In this document: positions 24,168-32,284 of the stretch, piece after piece
Layout: the number at the start of each line of letters is the position of its first letter
Numbering within the stretch: the stretch's first letter is position 1
Source: Chryseobacterium daecheongense
Lineage (GTDB): Bacteria > Bacteroidota > Bacteroidia > Flavobacteriales > Weeksellaceae
Direction: 5' to 3'
DNA: 64,000 bases
Assembly: GCF_003729955.1 (NCBI RefSeq)
Contig: NZ_RJTX01000001.1
Coordinates: 1,178,001 to 1,242,000 of the forward strand
Position numbers and translations under genes: made by a program
Notes under the pieces: generated by a model
Told to the model about the DNA's origin: nothing
Seen by the model: only the letters and a program-made list of their open reading frames with translations
The model's database searches: none

Positions 24168-24551
24168 ATGACTACAGAAGAAAGAATTGAAGCATCCGAA
24201 ACCAGAATCTTTAAAGCGGTTTTCCCCAACACTACCAATCACTATGACACTCTTTTCGGAGGTACAGCTATGCAGCTGATGGATGAAGCAGCCTTCATCA
24301 CCGCTACCCGCTTCGCAAGAAAAAGAGTAGTAACCGTAAGCAGCGATAAAATTGATTTCAAAAAACCTATTCCGGCCGGGACCATCGTTGAATTGGTAGG
24401 AAAGGTCATTCACGTAGGAACCACCAGTATGAAAGTAAACGTTGAAATTTATACGGAACAGATGTATTCCTATGAAAGAGAAAGAGCGATTGTTGGAGAT
24501 TTTACTTTCGTGGCGATCGACGAATTCAAGAAACCAATCCAAATACTATAA
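24168..24551 (+). CDS. Acyl-CoA thioesterase, hotdog (YciA/BACH) type
   Basis: This 127-residue hotdog-fold protein has TNHYDTLFGGTAMQLMDEAAF near residues 24-44, whose Asn and Asp are the catalytic positions of YciA-like enzymes. A later segment has KIDFKKPIPAGTIVELVGKV, the CoA-binding HxDF-like strand of the family. It hydrolyses acyl-CoA thioesters in the cytoplasm. It is the first gene after a cobalamin riboswitch, about 130 nt downstream of the B12 box. No other gene follows on this strand before a strong terminator. B12 control is therefore expected but unusual. Confidence 0.9.
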   Translation: MTTEERIEASETRIFKAVFPNTTNHYDTLFGGTAMQLMDEAAFITATRFARKRVVTVSSDKIDFKKPIPAGTIVELVGKVIHVGTTSMKVNVEIYTEQMYSYERERAIVGDFTFVAIDEFKKPIQIL

Positions 24552-24559
24552 ATACTGAG

Positions 24560-24600
24560 AAGTTTCGGCGGCCTTCGGCCGCCGAAACTTATTTTATTTT
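24560..24600. terminator. Strong bidirectional terminator with UUCG loop
   Basis: A 14-bp stem (24560-24573 with 24577-24590) of GC-rich sequence is capped by a C-UUCG-G loop and followed by ATTTTATTTT. It separates the thioesterase and the convergent HD-domain gene, whose stop codon lies just inside it. Confidence 0.92.
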
Positions 24601-25184
24601 AAAACCTTTTCAGTCTCTAAACTTCTGTTCAGTAATAACTCAAAAGCCTCTCCCATCTCATCCGACGCTCTGCTGATGGCATTTTCAAGCATTTTTCTGA
24701 TTTGGCTTTCCGTTACTTTAGCTTCTGTCCAGCTTTTTCCGGATGTATGTGAATTCAGAATAAAAGGCATAATCCGGTCTATAGAGCATGCAAAGATAGC
24801 ATCCGGAGTTTTTTCTTCTTCAAATTCCATCCAAAGATCAAAGAGTTCTGTGCGTAAAGGCTCATCTAAAATCCCGAAGATTTTTTGTGCGGATAATTTT
24901 TCTCTTTCAAATTTCCCGATCATCGCCTCTTCATCAAACAGGAATGTATCTCCGGCTTCTATTTCCACCAAATCATGAATGGAAAGCATTCTTATCACTC
25001 TCAGCAAATCGATATCTGCTCTGTTTTTAGCGTACGGATAAAGGATTTGGGCTAAAATAATGATCTGCCATGAATGTTCTGCGGTATTTTCTCTTCTGGA
25101 ATCATCTGCATTGTAATTTCTTCTCTGTACATTTTTTAAAGCATCAACGGCTAAAATAAAATCGATCTCCTTCTGTATCTTCAT
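24594..25184 (-). CDS. HD-domain phosphohydrolase (YfbR-like)
   Basis: This 196-residue protein starts at ATG 25184, one nt after the stop of the upstream gene; the longer frame to 25247 would overlap that gene. The HD motifs are clear: NTAEHSWQII (His) and MLSIHDLVEIEAGD (His-Asp), with a final Asp in CSIDRIMPF. The pattern matches YfbR-type 5'-deoxynucleotidases and HDDC2-like proteins. It should bind a divalent metal and remove phosphate from a deoxynucleotide. Exact specificity is not determined. Confidence 0.87.
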   Translation of the reverse strand: MKIQKEIDFILAVDALKNVQRRNYNADDSRRENTAEHSWQIIILAQILYPYAKNRADIDLLRVIRMLSIHDLVEIEAGDTFLFDEEAMIGKFEREKLSAQKIFGILDEPLRTELFDLWMEFEEEKTPDAIFACSIDRIMPFILNSHTSGKSWTEAKVTESQIRKMLENAISRASDEMGEAFELLLNRSLETEKVLK

Positions 25185-25185
25185 C

Positions 25186-25878
25186 TTAATTTTCTTTATA
25201 ATATTCTTGTATTGGGTATTCTTTGATGTTTGTAATCCATTTGTCATTAATGAATTCTTTCTTGGTCACTTTTACTTTTTCACCGCCCATTGCATCCTCT
25301 TCCAATTCATATACTTTAAATAATCCTCTTTGTGGAAGCACGGTGTATTCTGTGGTCAGATGCCAACAGCAACCAGATTTGGAATAGGTAATCAATCTTT
25401 TACGTTCAGGATCTGTATTGAACATTCCCAGGTTATCATGAGCGAGAGCGGTGAGTTCTTCACTCAAAACAAATTGTTTTCTGGTAATATTAAATACGTA
25501 GACATCATAGGAAGGACCACTGTAGCCGCTTTCATTACCATTTCTGATGGCCACATCTTCTGTTCCGTCAAAATTAAAGTCTTCAAAAATCAACGGGCTT
25601 TGTTCATTATATAACTGAATAATGTTTGCCGTCGGTTTTTGCTCTTCATTTAAATAGAAAAATAAATTGTCAGAGGTAAGAGTTTGGAATTTTTTAGAAG
25701 TCTTTTTATCGAACAATTCGATAATTCCTTTTCCACTGCATTCATCTTTTGCATAGGTTTCCACCTTCATTTTCACATCATAATTTTTTGAAGCATCTTT
25801 TAATTCAAACTGATTTTGAGCAAAAACTGAGGATGACCCCAAAAGAATAAAAAGTAATGAAGATTGAATATGTTTCAT
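25186..25878 (-). CDS. Exported XAC2610-like hypothetical protein
   Basis: This 230-residue protein starts at ATG 25878 with a signal peptide, MKHIQSSLLFILLGSSSVFAQ; a TTG five codons upstream is less likely. The middle has DFNFDGTEDVAIRNGNESGY, an FG-GAP/EF-hand-like calcium-type loop. A SGCCWHLTTEYTV segment follows. These features match the XAC2610-related family of periplasmic proteins. The function is unknown. It precedes the HD gene by one nt and is co-transcribed. Confidence 0.75.
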   Translation of the reverse strand: MKHIQSSLLFILLGSSSVFAQNQFELKDASKNYDVKMKVETYAKDECSGKGIIELFDKKTSKKFQTLTSDNLFFYLNEEQKPTANIIQLYNEQSPLIFEDFNFDGTEDVAIRNGNESGYSGPSYDVYVFNITRKQFVLSEELTALAHDNLGMFNTDPERKRLITYSKSGCCWHLTTEYTVLPQRGLFKVYELEEDAMGGEKVKVTKKEFINDKWITNIKEYPIQEYYKEN

Positions 25879-25997
25879 AGGTGTGTTTTTCAATTATAGT
25901 CGAATTTTAAGATCAAATTCTGTACAAAAATAAAGCTTTTGTCCTTTACAATCATTTATATGAAGGATAAATCGTACTTTTAATGTAAATATTCGAT

Positions 25998-27338
25998 ATG
26001 ATTTCAGCATTCAATTATCCAACAGAAATTAAGGGAAAAAGAAAATTATATTCTTTATTGAAAGGGGTAAAAAACCCTTTGGAAGTGATCAGCGGAAACC
26101 ATGAAATTGCCGGAGACAATTACTATATCAAAGCTACTTTGACGAACAAAAACTTTATTTTCTCTCAGGATAAAGAATTCATTGAATATATTCTAAAGCA
26201 AAATCATAAAAACTATTTTAAATCTGAAATACAATCTTTTACCTTAGGAAAATACCTCGGAAATGGTTTACTGACAAACAATGGAAAAGATTGGCTGAAA
26301 CAAAGAAGATTGATCCAACCCGGATTTAGCAAAATAAAAATTGCCAGTCTGGTTTCCATCATGGAAGAGGAAATTGATGCTGCTTTTCAATCATTTGACA
26401 AAGAACCGGAAGTTGATTTGAATGTATTTTTTCATACACTGGCTTTTAATATTGTTGCAAAAACCCTTTTCAGCTCGGATATTGATGAAAATAAGGTTAA
26501 AGAACTCGGCAAAATCATTACTGAAGTTCAGGAGGTTTTTGCGAAAGAAGTTCGTTTACCTTTTTATTCTCAAATCTTAAAAATCTTTGGGGTTATTGAT
26601 AAAACAATTAAAAAAAGTAAAAAATCAAAAGCCATCATTCAAAGCGTTTTGGATAAACGAAGAAGTTCGGGAGAGGAAAAAAATGATTTGCTGGATATGC
26701 TTATTCAAGCCCGGTACGAGGACACGCAACTTCCGATGTCTGATGAACAACTCATTGATGAAATGCTTATTCTTTTCATCGCAGGGCATGAAACAACGGC
26801 AAATGCATTAAGTTTTATCTTTTTTGAAATCAGCCAGCATCCTGAAGTTGAGCGTAAATTAAAAAAGGAAATCTTGGAAGAGGGTGAAGGAGTTTTCACC
26901 CCTGAAAGTTTAATGAAAAAATCGTTCACTTCAAATGTCATTAAAGAAGCGATGCGACTCCATTCTCCGGCATGGGCAATAGATCGCCAAGCCTTGGAAA
27001 ATGATAGCTTTCAAGAATATTCCTGGCCAAAAGACACTTTAATTATACTTTATATTACAGGCTTACACAGAAACCCTAGATATTGGAATGATCCCAATTC
27101 CTTTATTCCGGAACGTTTCGATGACGAAAATGCCAAGAATTTCGCCTTCTATCCTTTCGGAGCTGGTCCACGGCTTTGCATCGGTGAGCACTTTGCCATG
27201 ATGGAAATGGTTCTCATTGTACGTAAATTCTACAAAAACTTCAGGTTTATCTCCTATCAAAAAGAATTGGAGAAAAAAGCATTAGTCACGTTAAGAACGA
27301 CCAGCTTAAAAGGTAAAATTATTAAAAATTTGACCTGA
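25998..27338 (+). CDS. Cytochrome P450
   Basis: This 446-residue soluble P450 has all key motifs: I-helix AGHETTANAL at about 261-270, ExxR in IKEAMRLHSPAW, PERF in FIPERFDDENAK, and the heme loop FYPFGAGPRLCIGEHFA with the thiolate Cys near residue 394. There is no N-terminal membrane anchor. It oxidises an unknown substrate and would need a ferredoxin partner, none of which is adjacent. Sequence style resembles the fatty-acid/CYP102-like bacterial groups, but subfamily is not assignable by eye. It stands alone. Confidence 0.93.
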   Translation: MISAFNYPTEIKGKRKLYSLLKGVKNPLEVISGNHEIAGDNYYIKATLTNKNFIFSQDKEFIEYILKQNHKNYFKSEIQSFTLGKYLGNGLLTNNGKDWLKQRRLIQPGFSKIKIASLVSIMEEEIDAAFQSFDKEPEVDLNVFFHTLAFNIVAKTLFSSDIDENKVKELGKIITEVQEVFAKEVRLPFYSQILKIFGVIDKTIKKSKKSKAIIQSVLDKRRSSGEEKNDLLDMLIQARYEDTQLPMSDEQLIDEMLILFIAGHETTANALSFIFFEISQHPEVERKLKKEILEEGEGVFTPESLMKKSFTSNVIKEAMRLHSPAWAIDRQALENDSFQEYSWPKDTLIILYITGLHRNPRYWNDPNSFIPERFDDENAKNFAFYPFGAGPRLCIGEHFAMMEMVLIVRKFYKNFRFISYQKELEKKALVTLRTTSLKGKIIKNLT

Positions 27339-27438
27339 TTCCACCAAAATTCTTATTTCAAAAAATTAAGCATTAAAAATAATTAAACTGAATTTCAATA
27401 AGTTACAATATTTCTTTATATTTTTTCACTACTTTGTA

Positions 27439-27479
27439 TTGCATAATACCATTCTATTTACATATCTTTGTAATGTAAA
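27439..27479 (+). promoter_or_regulatory. PadR promoter with palindrome over the -7 box
   Basis: TTG (27439-27441) and TATCTTTG (27463-27470) are spaced 21 nt, matching a Bacteroidota promoter. TTTACAT (27457-27463) and ATGTAAA (27473-27479) form a palindrome with a 9-nt spacer that covers the -7 box. It is a candidate operator for the PadR protein encoded 68 nt downstream. Confidence 0.6.
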
Positions 27480-27546
27480 ATTAGAATAGGCTCAACTAGC
27501 TAGGAGCAGATTTCTAAAATATAACCTCATTAAAAACTTATTAAAG

Positions 27547-27876
27547 ATGAATACTGAAAATACCAAAGCGCAAATGCGAAAAGGAATTCTGGAATTCTGT
27601 ATTTTAAGTCTCATCAATCATCGCGAAATGTATGTTTCCGACCTTATAGATGAACTGAAAAAAGGAAAACTGGACGTAGTAGAAGGAACACTCTACCCCC
27701 TTTTAACAAGATTGAAAAATGGTGAGTTCCTTTCTTACCGATGGGAAGAATCAACGGGAGGCCCACCAAGAAAATACTACCAGATTACAGAAAAAGGTAA
27801 GCTGTTTTTAGATGAACTTCAAAATACCTGGAACGAATTAACAGATTCAGTAAACCAAATCACTCAAAAAAATTAA
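27547..27876 (+). CDS. PadR family transcriptional regulator
   Basis: This 109-residue winged-helix protein has the PadR pattern: KGILEFCILSLINHREMYVSDLIDEL, then EGTLYPLLTRLKNGEFLSYRWEES, then GPPRKYYQITEKGKLFLDEL. It is a dimeric DNA-binding repressor. It is encoded 11 nt upstream of a HAAS/PspC membrane protein, and PadR next to HAAS proteins is a recurrent pair that may work as regulator and membrane sensor. The promoter carries a likely operator palindrome, which suggests autorepression. Confidence 0.92.
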   Translation: MNTENTKAQMRKGILEFCILSLINHREMYVSDLIDELKKGKLDVVEGTLYPLLTRLKNGEFLSYRWEESTGGPPRKYYQITEKGKLFLDELQNTWNELTDSVNQITQKN

Positions 27877-27887
27877 AAAACAAAGCT

Positions 27888-29603
27888 ATGAACAAGACAC
27901 TCTCAATAGGACTCGCCGGTTTTTCTTTCACCATAGAAGAACACGCATATATAAAGCTTAGCGATTACCTGAATGCTCTGAGAAGCTCATTGGATGCTTC
28001 AGAAGCAGAAGAGGTAATGCATGACATAGAAATCAGAATGGTTGAGATCTTCAAAGATTCTTTAGGTAAAAGAGAAGTGATCAACGATGGAGACGTAGAA
28101 AGAGTAATTGCTCAGATCGGAACTCCTGAAAAGATCGAAGAGCAGGAAGAAGCTTACTATTCTGAAAAGAACAGTGCAAGATACAACAACGCAGGAACTA
28201 CCTATTCCGATAAAAAACAACTATTCCGTGACCCTGAAAGACAAAAAATAGCAGGAGTTTGTGCCGGTTTAGCACATTACGTGGGAATGGACATTACTGC
28301 CATGAGAGCTATCTGGTTAGGAATCTTCATTCTGGGCATTTTTACCGCTGCCATTTCTTCTTCATTAATTGCATTATTATACATCATACTTTGGATTGTG
28401 CTTCCAAAAGCCGAAACTGCAGCAGATTTCCTGAAAATGAAGGGAAAGCCTATGAACTTCGACAATCTTAAGAATGAGTCTAATAAGTTGGTACAATTTG
28501 CCAATGAATCTACTCAGAGGGTCGGAGAGATGTATAATGAAAGTAAACCGTACATCAACAATGCCGGGAGCGGAATATGGAATGTGGTAAGATATGTTTT
28601 AGGAGGAATCTTCGCACTTATGTCTTTCTCTTGCTTGATCGGAGTATTTGTAGTATTCGGATTCATGGGAAATAACGACTTCCCTCCTATCGGCGAAATG
28701 GATTTCTATTTTGATAATGACGGAATGAAATACGTTATTATGGCAATGATCATCTTAGGAAGCTTGATTCCAGCCTTATTATTCGCCTTATTAAGCATCA
28801 AATTAATTTCGCCAAAAACAAAATTAAGAAATACAGGTTGGGTTTTAGGAGCATTGATCCTTAGTTTAATTGCGATCTCAACATATTTTGGAATCAGCAT
28901 GGCTAAAAAAGAAATGTTCTTAAAAGGTCATAAGGAAGATACGGAAGAAGTTTCTATCAACACCACTTCAGACACATTATATGTAGATGTAAAACAAGTG
29001 GCTATTCCTCAGAACTTTACAGGATATGAAGATGATCTTTACTCTGATAAGGTTTCAGTTTACAAAAAAGATTGGATCCATGTAGAGGTGACAAGAAAAG
29101 CTGATGTAAAAACGCCATACCTGATCATTAAAAAAGAAGCCAAAGGTTATAACCTTCCATTGAATGTAAATGTTCCGGTAGATATCATCAACAATAAGAT
29201 CATTCTTCCTAACTATGTTAAATATCCTTATGAGCACAGATTCAGAGATTACAGCATTGATTATGAATTAGTAATTCCTTCCAAAGCAATAGTGATCCCT
29301 GCAAAAAAAGACAGAATTGATTTTGACGGTGATTTGAACGGAGACGGGATCAATGATGATGATCAGGACAAAGATGAAGACGGAAATATCAGAATAGAAA
29401 AAAACAAGATTTCTGTAAACGGCTCTACCATTGAATACAACTCCGATGATAAAGACAGTATTATCATCAACGGGAAAAAAGTTCCGAATAATAAAGCTGA
29501 CAAAGTAATTGATTCTATGGCATCCGAAGTCAAAAAACTGAATAAGGATTTAGACATCAAAGTAAAAGACGGAAAAAACGAAATTTCCATACAAACTAAA
29601 TAA
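27888..29603 (+). CDS. HAAS-like plus PspC-domain membrane protein
   Basis: This is a 571-residue multi-domain protein. Residues 1-90 resemble a HAAS domain (DASEAEEVMHDIEIRMVEIF, VIAQIGTPEKIEEQEE). Residues about 106-165 are a PspC domain (RQKIAGVCAGLAHYVGMD with a following membrane helix). Further TM helices are near 230-255, 280-305 and 315-335. The C-terminal third is periplasmic and ends with an Asp-rich calcium-type segment, DFDGDLNGDGINDDDQDKD. It is co-transcribed with PadR (11 nt gap) and may sense envelope stress. Function is inferred. Confidence 0.85.
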   Translation: MNKTLSIGLAGFSFTIEEHAYIKLSDYLNALRSSLDASEAEEVMHDIEIRMVEIFKDSLGKREVINDGDVERVIAQIGTPEKIEEQEEAYYSEKNSARYNNAGTTYSDKKQLFRDPERQKIAGVCAGLAHYVGMDITAMRAIWLGIFILGIFTAAISSSLIALLYIILWIVLPKAETAADFLKMKGKPMNFDNLKNESNKLVQFANESTQRVGEMYNESKPYINNAGSGIWNVVRYVLGGIFALMSFSCLIGVFVVFGFMGNNDFPPIGEMDFYFDNDGMKYVIMAMIILGSLIPALLFALLSIKLISPKTKLRNTGWVLGALILSLIAISTYFGISMAKKEMFLKGHKEDTEEVSINTTSDTLYVDVKQVAIPQNFTGYEDDLYSDKVSVYKKDWIHVEVTRKADVKTPYLIIKKEAKGYNLPLNVNVPVDIINNKIILPNYVKYPYEHRFRDYSIDYELVIPSKAIVIPAKKDRIDFDGDLNGDGINDDDQDKDEDGNIRIEKNKISVNGSTIEYNSDDKDSIIINGKKVPNNKADKVIDSMASEVKKLNKDLDIKVKDGKNEISIQTK

Positions 29604-29780
29604 CTAAACTGCAGAGAGTGGCAGAAGGTGTGAATGGATAGCAACCGTTTGAAATTCACACTCTTCTTCTCTCAAGTTGAATAAAAAAATCTTATTATTT
29701 TATTCTTCATGTTAAAAATTTATTATACCTTCGTGTAGTAATTATAAACTTCCCCAAATCAAGAACAAATATTTATAACC

Positions 29781-29843
29781 ATGGTACAGATAGCACTAGA
29801 ATTTGTAATGAAAATCGTAGATTTAATCAGCGGTTTGTTTTAA
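29781..29843 (+). CDS. Possible 20-residue amphipathic peptide
   Basis: ATG at 29781 opens a 20-residue frame, MVQIALEFVMKIVDLISGLF. It is hydrophobic with spaced Glu, Lys and Asp that could form an amphipathic helix. A possible -7 box (TACCTTCG, about 29726) lies upstream. The frame is followed by a terminator-like hairpin at 29871. It occupies an otherwise empty 315-nt gap. No family was recognised, and a chance ORF remains possible. Confidence 0.35.
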   Translation: MVQIALEFVMKIVDLISGLF

Positions 29844-29870
29844 GAGCGATAATATTTCAATATATTTGTA

Positions 29871-29906
29871 AAGTATAACCCATTTGGTTGTACTTTTTTT
29901 GTTTTT
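29871..29906 (+). terminator. Hairpin with T-run before the acyltransferase gene
   Basis: AAGTATAACC and GGTTGTACTT form a 10-bp stem (one G-T pair) with a CATTT loop, followed by TTTTTTGTTTTT. A TATATTTG box sits just upstream (29861-29868), so the hairpin could also lie at the 5' end of the next transcript. Confidence 0.65.
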
Positions 29907-29918
29907 AATACTGAGATT

Positions 29919-30512
29919 ATGAAGAAACTGATAGGAAAACTGATGTTGAAAATGATGGGCTGGAAAGTTGTTTTACAGGGAGATGTAAACAACCTGAACA
30001 GATGCATTCTGGTGGTAGCTCCTCATACCCATAATATGGAATATATTTTAGGGAATTTTGCCTATTGGTCTCTGGACAAACCATTGAAAGTAATTATTAA
30101 AGACGCCCATACCAAAGCCTGGTACGGTGGTATTGTGAAAGGATTGGGAGGTATTGGTATAGACAGAAGCCAAAAGAATGATCTCGTTAATTTTGTGGCC
30201 AAACAATTTGAAAAAGAAGATTTCAGTCTGGTAATCACTCCGGAAGGAACCAGAAGCTGGGTTCCGAAATGGAGAAAGGGGTTTTATCACATGGCTTTAG
30301 CCGCCAAAGTTCCTATTGTTCTCGCGGCAGGAGATTTTAAAAGAAAAATCGTTTATCTGGGGTATACTATTCCTTATGAAAGAATTGCCTCTGTACCTTT
30401 TGCAGAAATTATGCAGGAAATCCAGGATTATTACATTAAAAACGATATCGTGCCTAAAGTTCCGGCCAACTGGAACCCCAATATCATGGGCACTGAAGAG
30501 AATCAGAAATAA
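29919..30512 (+). CDS. Lysophospholipid acyltransferase (PlsC-like)
   Basis: This 197-residue protein has the acyltransferase box APHTHNMEY (residues 34-42) and the second motif TPEGTRSWVPKWRKGFYHMA near 106-125. The canonical HX4D is HX4E here (His36, Glu41). The protein is short and lacks an obvious TM helix, matching the small 1-acyl-glycerol-3-phosphate acyltransferase-like group of Bacteroidota. It probably acylates a lysolipid at the inner membrane. It is followed 48 nt later by a hotdog thioesterase. Confidence 0.85.
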   Translation: MKKLIGKLMLKMMGWKVVLQGDVNNLNRCILVVAPHTHNMEYILGNFAYWSLDKPLKVIIKDAHTKAWYGGIVKGLGGIGIDRSQKNDLVNFVAKQFEKEDFSLVITPEGTRSWVPKWRKGFYHMALAAKVPIVLAAGDFKRKIVYLGYTIPYERIASVPFAEIMQEIQDYYIKNDIVPKVPANWNPNIMGTEENQK

Positions 30513-30560
30513 AATTCAGCAAAATCATTACTAATCAATTATCATTCATTATCTATCATC

Positions 30561-30989
30561 ATGCGAGGAGAAACAAAAGAAGAAATATTAGCATTTTTAA
30601 ATAACTGGGGAGATGTAACGCTAGCCAAAACCTTAGAAATACAATTCACTGATATTGATCTGGAAAATGAAACGTTAACCGCTACCATGCCTGTTCAGCC
30701 TAAAGTACACCAGCCTTTCGGAATTCTTCATGGCGGTGCAAGCTGTGTTTTAGCCGAAACCTTAGGTTCAAGCCTCTCTAATATGTTCATCGATGGCAGC
30801 AAATATTATGGTGTAGGAACCAACATCAACTCCAATCACCTAAAAAGCAAAAAAGACGGAATTGTTACCGCAACAGCCCGATTCATAAGAAAAGGAAAGA
30901 CCATGCATGTTTCGGAAATTGAGATCCGTGATGAAAAAGGAGTACTGATCAATCATACGACGATGACAAATAACATTCTTTTGAAATAG
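30561..30989 (+). CDS. Hotdog thioesterase, PaaI/YdiI (menI-like) type
   Basis: This 142-residue protein has QPFGILHGGASCVLAETLGS near residues 51-70, with His57, Gly58-59 and catalytic Glu66, and continues GTNINSNHLKSKKDGIVTATA. The pattern matches the YdiI/DHNA-CoA thioesterase branch of PaaI-like hotdog proteins. An isochorismate synthase lies 2.2 kb downstream and menC at 59 kb, so a menaquinone role is reasonable but not proven. A terminator follows. Confidence 0.83.
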   Translation: MRGETKEEILAFLNNWGDVTLAKTLEIQFTDIDLENETLTATMPVQPKVHQPFGILHGGASCVLAETLGSSLSNMFIDGSKYYGVGTNINSNHLKSKKDGIVTATARFIRKGKTMHVSEIEIRDEKGVLINHTTMTNNILLK

Positions 30990-31010
30990 TTTAATTATCA
31001 TTAAAAATAT

Positions 31011-31039
31011 AAAGACTCAAAAAAATTGAGTCTTTTTTT
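31011..31039. terminator. Bidirectional terminator after the thioesterase gene
   Basis: AAAGACTCAA and TTGAGTCTTT form a perfect 10-bp stem around AAAAA, followed by TTTT on the plus strand. It also fits the end of the 38-residue minus-strand ORF. Confidence 0.88.
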
Positions 31040-31042
31040 ATA

Positions 31043-31159
31043 TCATTGCTGCAACCTTTTTATTTTTCTGCATCTTATAAGAAAAAGATAGATGAAAAGA
31101 CCGAATAATGTACCTGATGGTCCATAGATAAAGTTATTTATTTGGAAAATATATTCCAT
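31043..31159 (-). CDS. Possible 38-residue single-TM protein
   Basis: ATG at 31159 opens a 38-residue minus-strand frame. It contains one strongly hydrophobic helix, GTLFGLFIYLFLI, followed by the basic end RCRKIKRLQQ, a positive-inside pattern. It ends 3 nt before a terminator hairpin that could serve this strand. The start lies 27 bp from the divergent sigma-factor start, which leaves little room for two promoters. It could be a small membrane protein linked to the sigma factor, or chance. Confidence 0.4.
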   Translation of the reverse strand: MEYIFQINNFIYGPSGTLFGLFIYLFLIRCRKIKRLQQ

Positions 31160-31186
31160 TTTTTATAACTGAAAAATTAAAAGTAT

Positions 31187-32272
31187 ATGAGACAAAACCA
31201 CCATACCGACTGGAAACAGATTTACAATGAGTATTCCCCGAAACTCCTTGGGATTTGTCGCAGATATATACAGGACATTCAGACTGCGGAGGATATTGTT
31301 CAGGATAGCTTTATGATGGCCATTCAAAACAGCCATCAGCTGAGAGAAGAAAAAGCAGTTCATGCCTGGCTTAAAAAAATTGTGGTGAATAACGCATTGC
31401 AGTATTTGCGCAAAAGCCATAAAGAAATTTTTGTTAGTTCCGAATCATCAGAAATTCCAGACACTTATTCAGATATGAGCTATCCATCTTCAGAAGAAAA
31501 ACACATCTTCATATATGATTTTACGAAAGAAGAACTGTTATCATCCATAGACCGTCTTCCTTCTCATCACCGATCTGTTTTCAATCTGTATTTTATTGAA
31601 AACTGTTCACATGCGGAAATTTCCGGGTTACTGGGAATTTCTGTCAATACCTCCAAATCCCATTTATCAAGAGCAAAGAAAGCGATCCAGAGCTTTTTGA
31701 TGAGCAGTGTGAATGCTAACACCCCAAAAAATAAATTAGCTCAGCTTCTGGTGGTATTCGGATTGGGAGGATTGTTATGGGCACAAACTTTCAGAAGCAA
31801 ATTTGCTGACTTCAGAATTTCTCCTTCAAAAAGCCTGGAAATCCCGGATAACATTAAAATGAATAGCATTATTGTTCCTTCTTCCTCCGGTCAGATCTTG
31901 AAAAAGAAAATAATTATCAGTGGAACTGTTCTATTGATTATTATCGCTTCCGTTTTCTTATTAAAAACTCATAACAATCATTCTTTCAATAATCATGACA
32001 ATGTAACTTATAAACCAGATGTAGTTTCTGAAAAAGAAAATCTTAACTCAGAAAATAATGTTTCTCAGCAATCAGAAACCGGATTGATTGTATCTGATGA
32101 GGCCAATGAAAAAGAAACCAAAAGTCAAAAAAATATAACCGGTACAAAAGAAAATACAGAGCCTCAACAATCACCAAAAACAATTCAGAAAGATTCAGCA
32201 AAACACAGGTCAAAAAAAGTTATTATTGTAAAAAAAATTATCCAGCGAGATACCGTATTTGTAGAAAGATAA
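31187..32272 (+). CDS. ECF sigma factor with membrane-spanning C-terminal extension
   Basis: This 361-residue protein begins with a normal ECF sigma. Region 2 (about 7-77) has AEDIVQDSFMMAI and WLKKIVVNNALQYLRK. Region 4 (about 114-172) has IDRLPSHHRSVFNLYFIENCSHAEISGLLGISVNTSKSHLSRAKKAI. A hydrophobic stretch follows at 184-199 and a clear TM helix at 241-259 (IIISGTVLLIIIASVFLL). A 100-residue polar tail rich in Asn, Glu, Lys and Ser ends KKIIQRDTVFVER. The sigma therefore seems tethered to the inner membrane, replacing a separate anti-sigma. It is 12 nt upstream of an outer-membrane protein whose N-terminus carries a similar motif, and an operon is likely. Confidence 0.87.
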   Translation: MRQNHHTDWKQIYNEYSPKLLGICRRYIQDIQTAEDIVQDSFMMAIQNSHQLREEKAVHAWLKKIVVNNALQYLRKSHKEIFVSSESSEIPDTYSDMSYPSSEEKHIFIYDFTKEELLSSIDRLPSHHRSVFNLYFIENCSHAEISGLLGISVNTSKSHLSRAKKAIQSFLMSSVNANTPKNKLAQLLVVFGLGGLLWAQTFRSKFADFRISPSKSLEIPDNIKMNSIIVPSSSGQILKKKIIISGTVLLIIIASVFLLKTHNNHSFNNHDNVTYKPDVVSEKENLNSENNVSQQSETGLIVSDEANEKETKSQKNITGTKENTEPQQSPKTIQKDSAKHRSKKVIIVKKIIQRDTVFVER

Positions 32273-32284
32273 AAACAATCAGAA

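Noticed and set aside
24156..24542. Minus-strand frame of 128 residues opposite the thioesterase
   Set aside because: It is the shadow of the thioesterase, whose hotdog motifs are clear.
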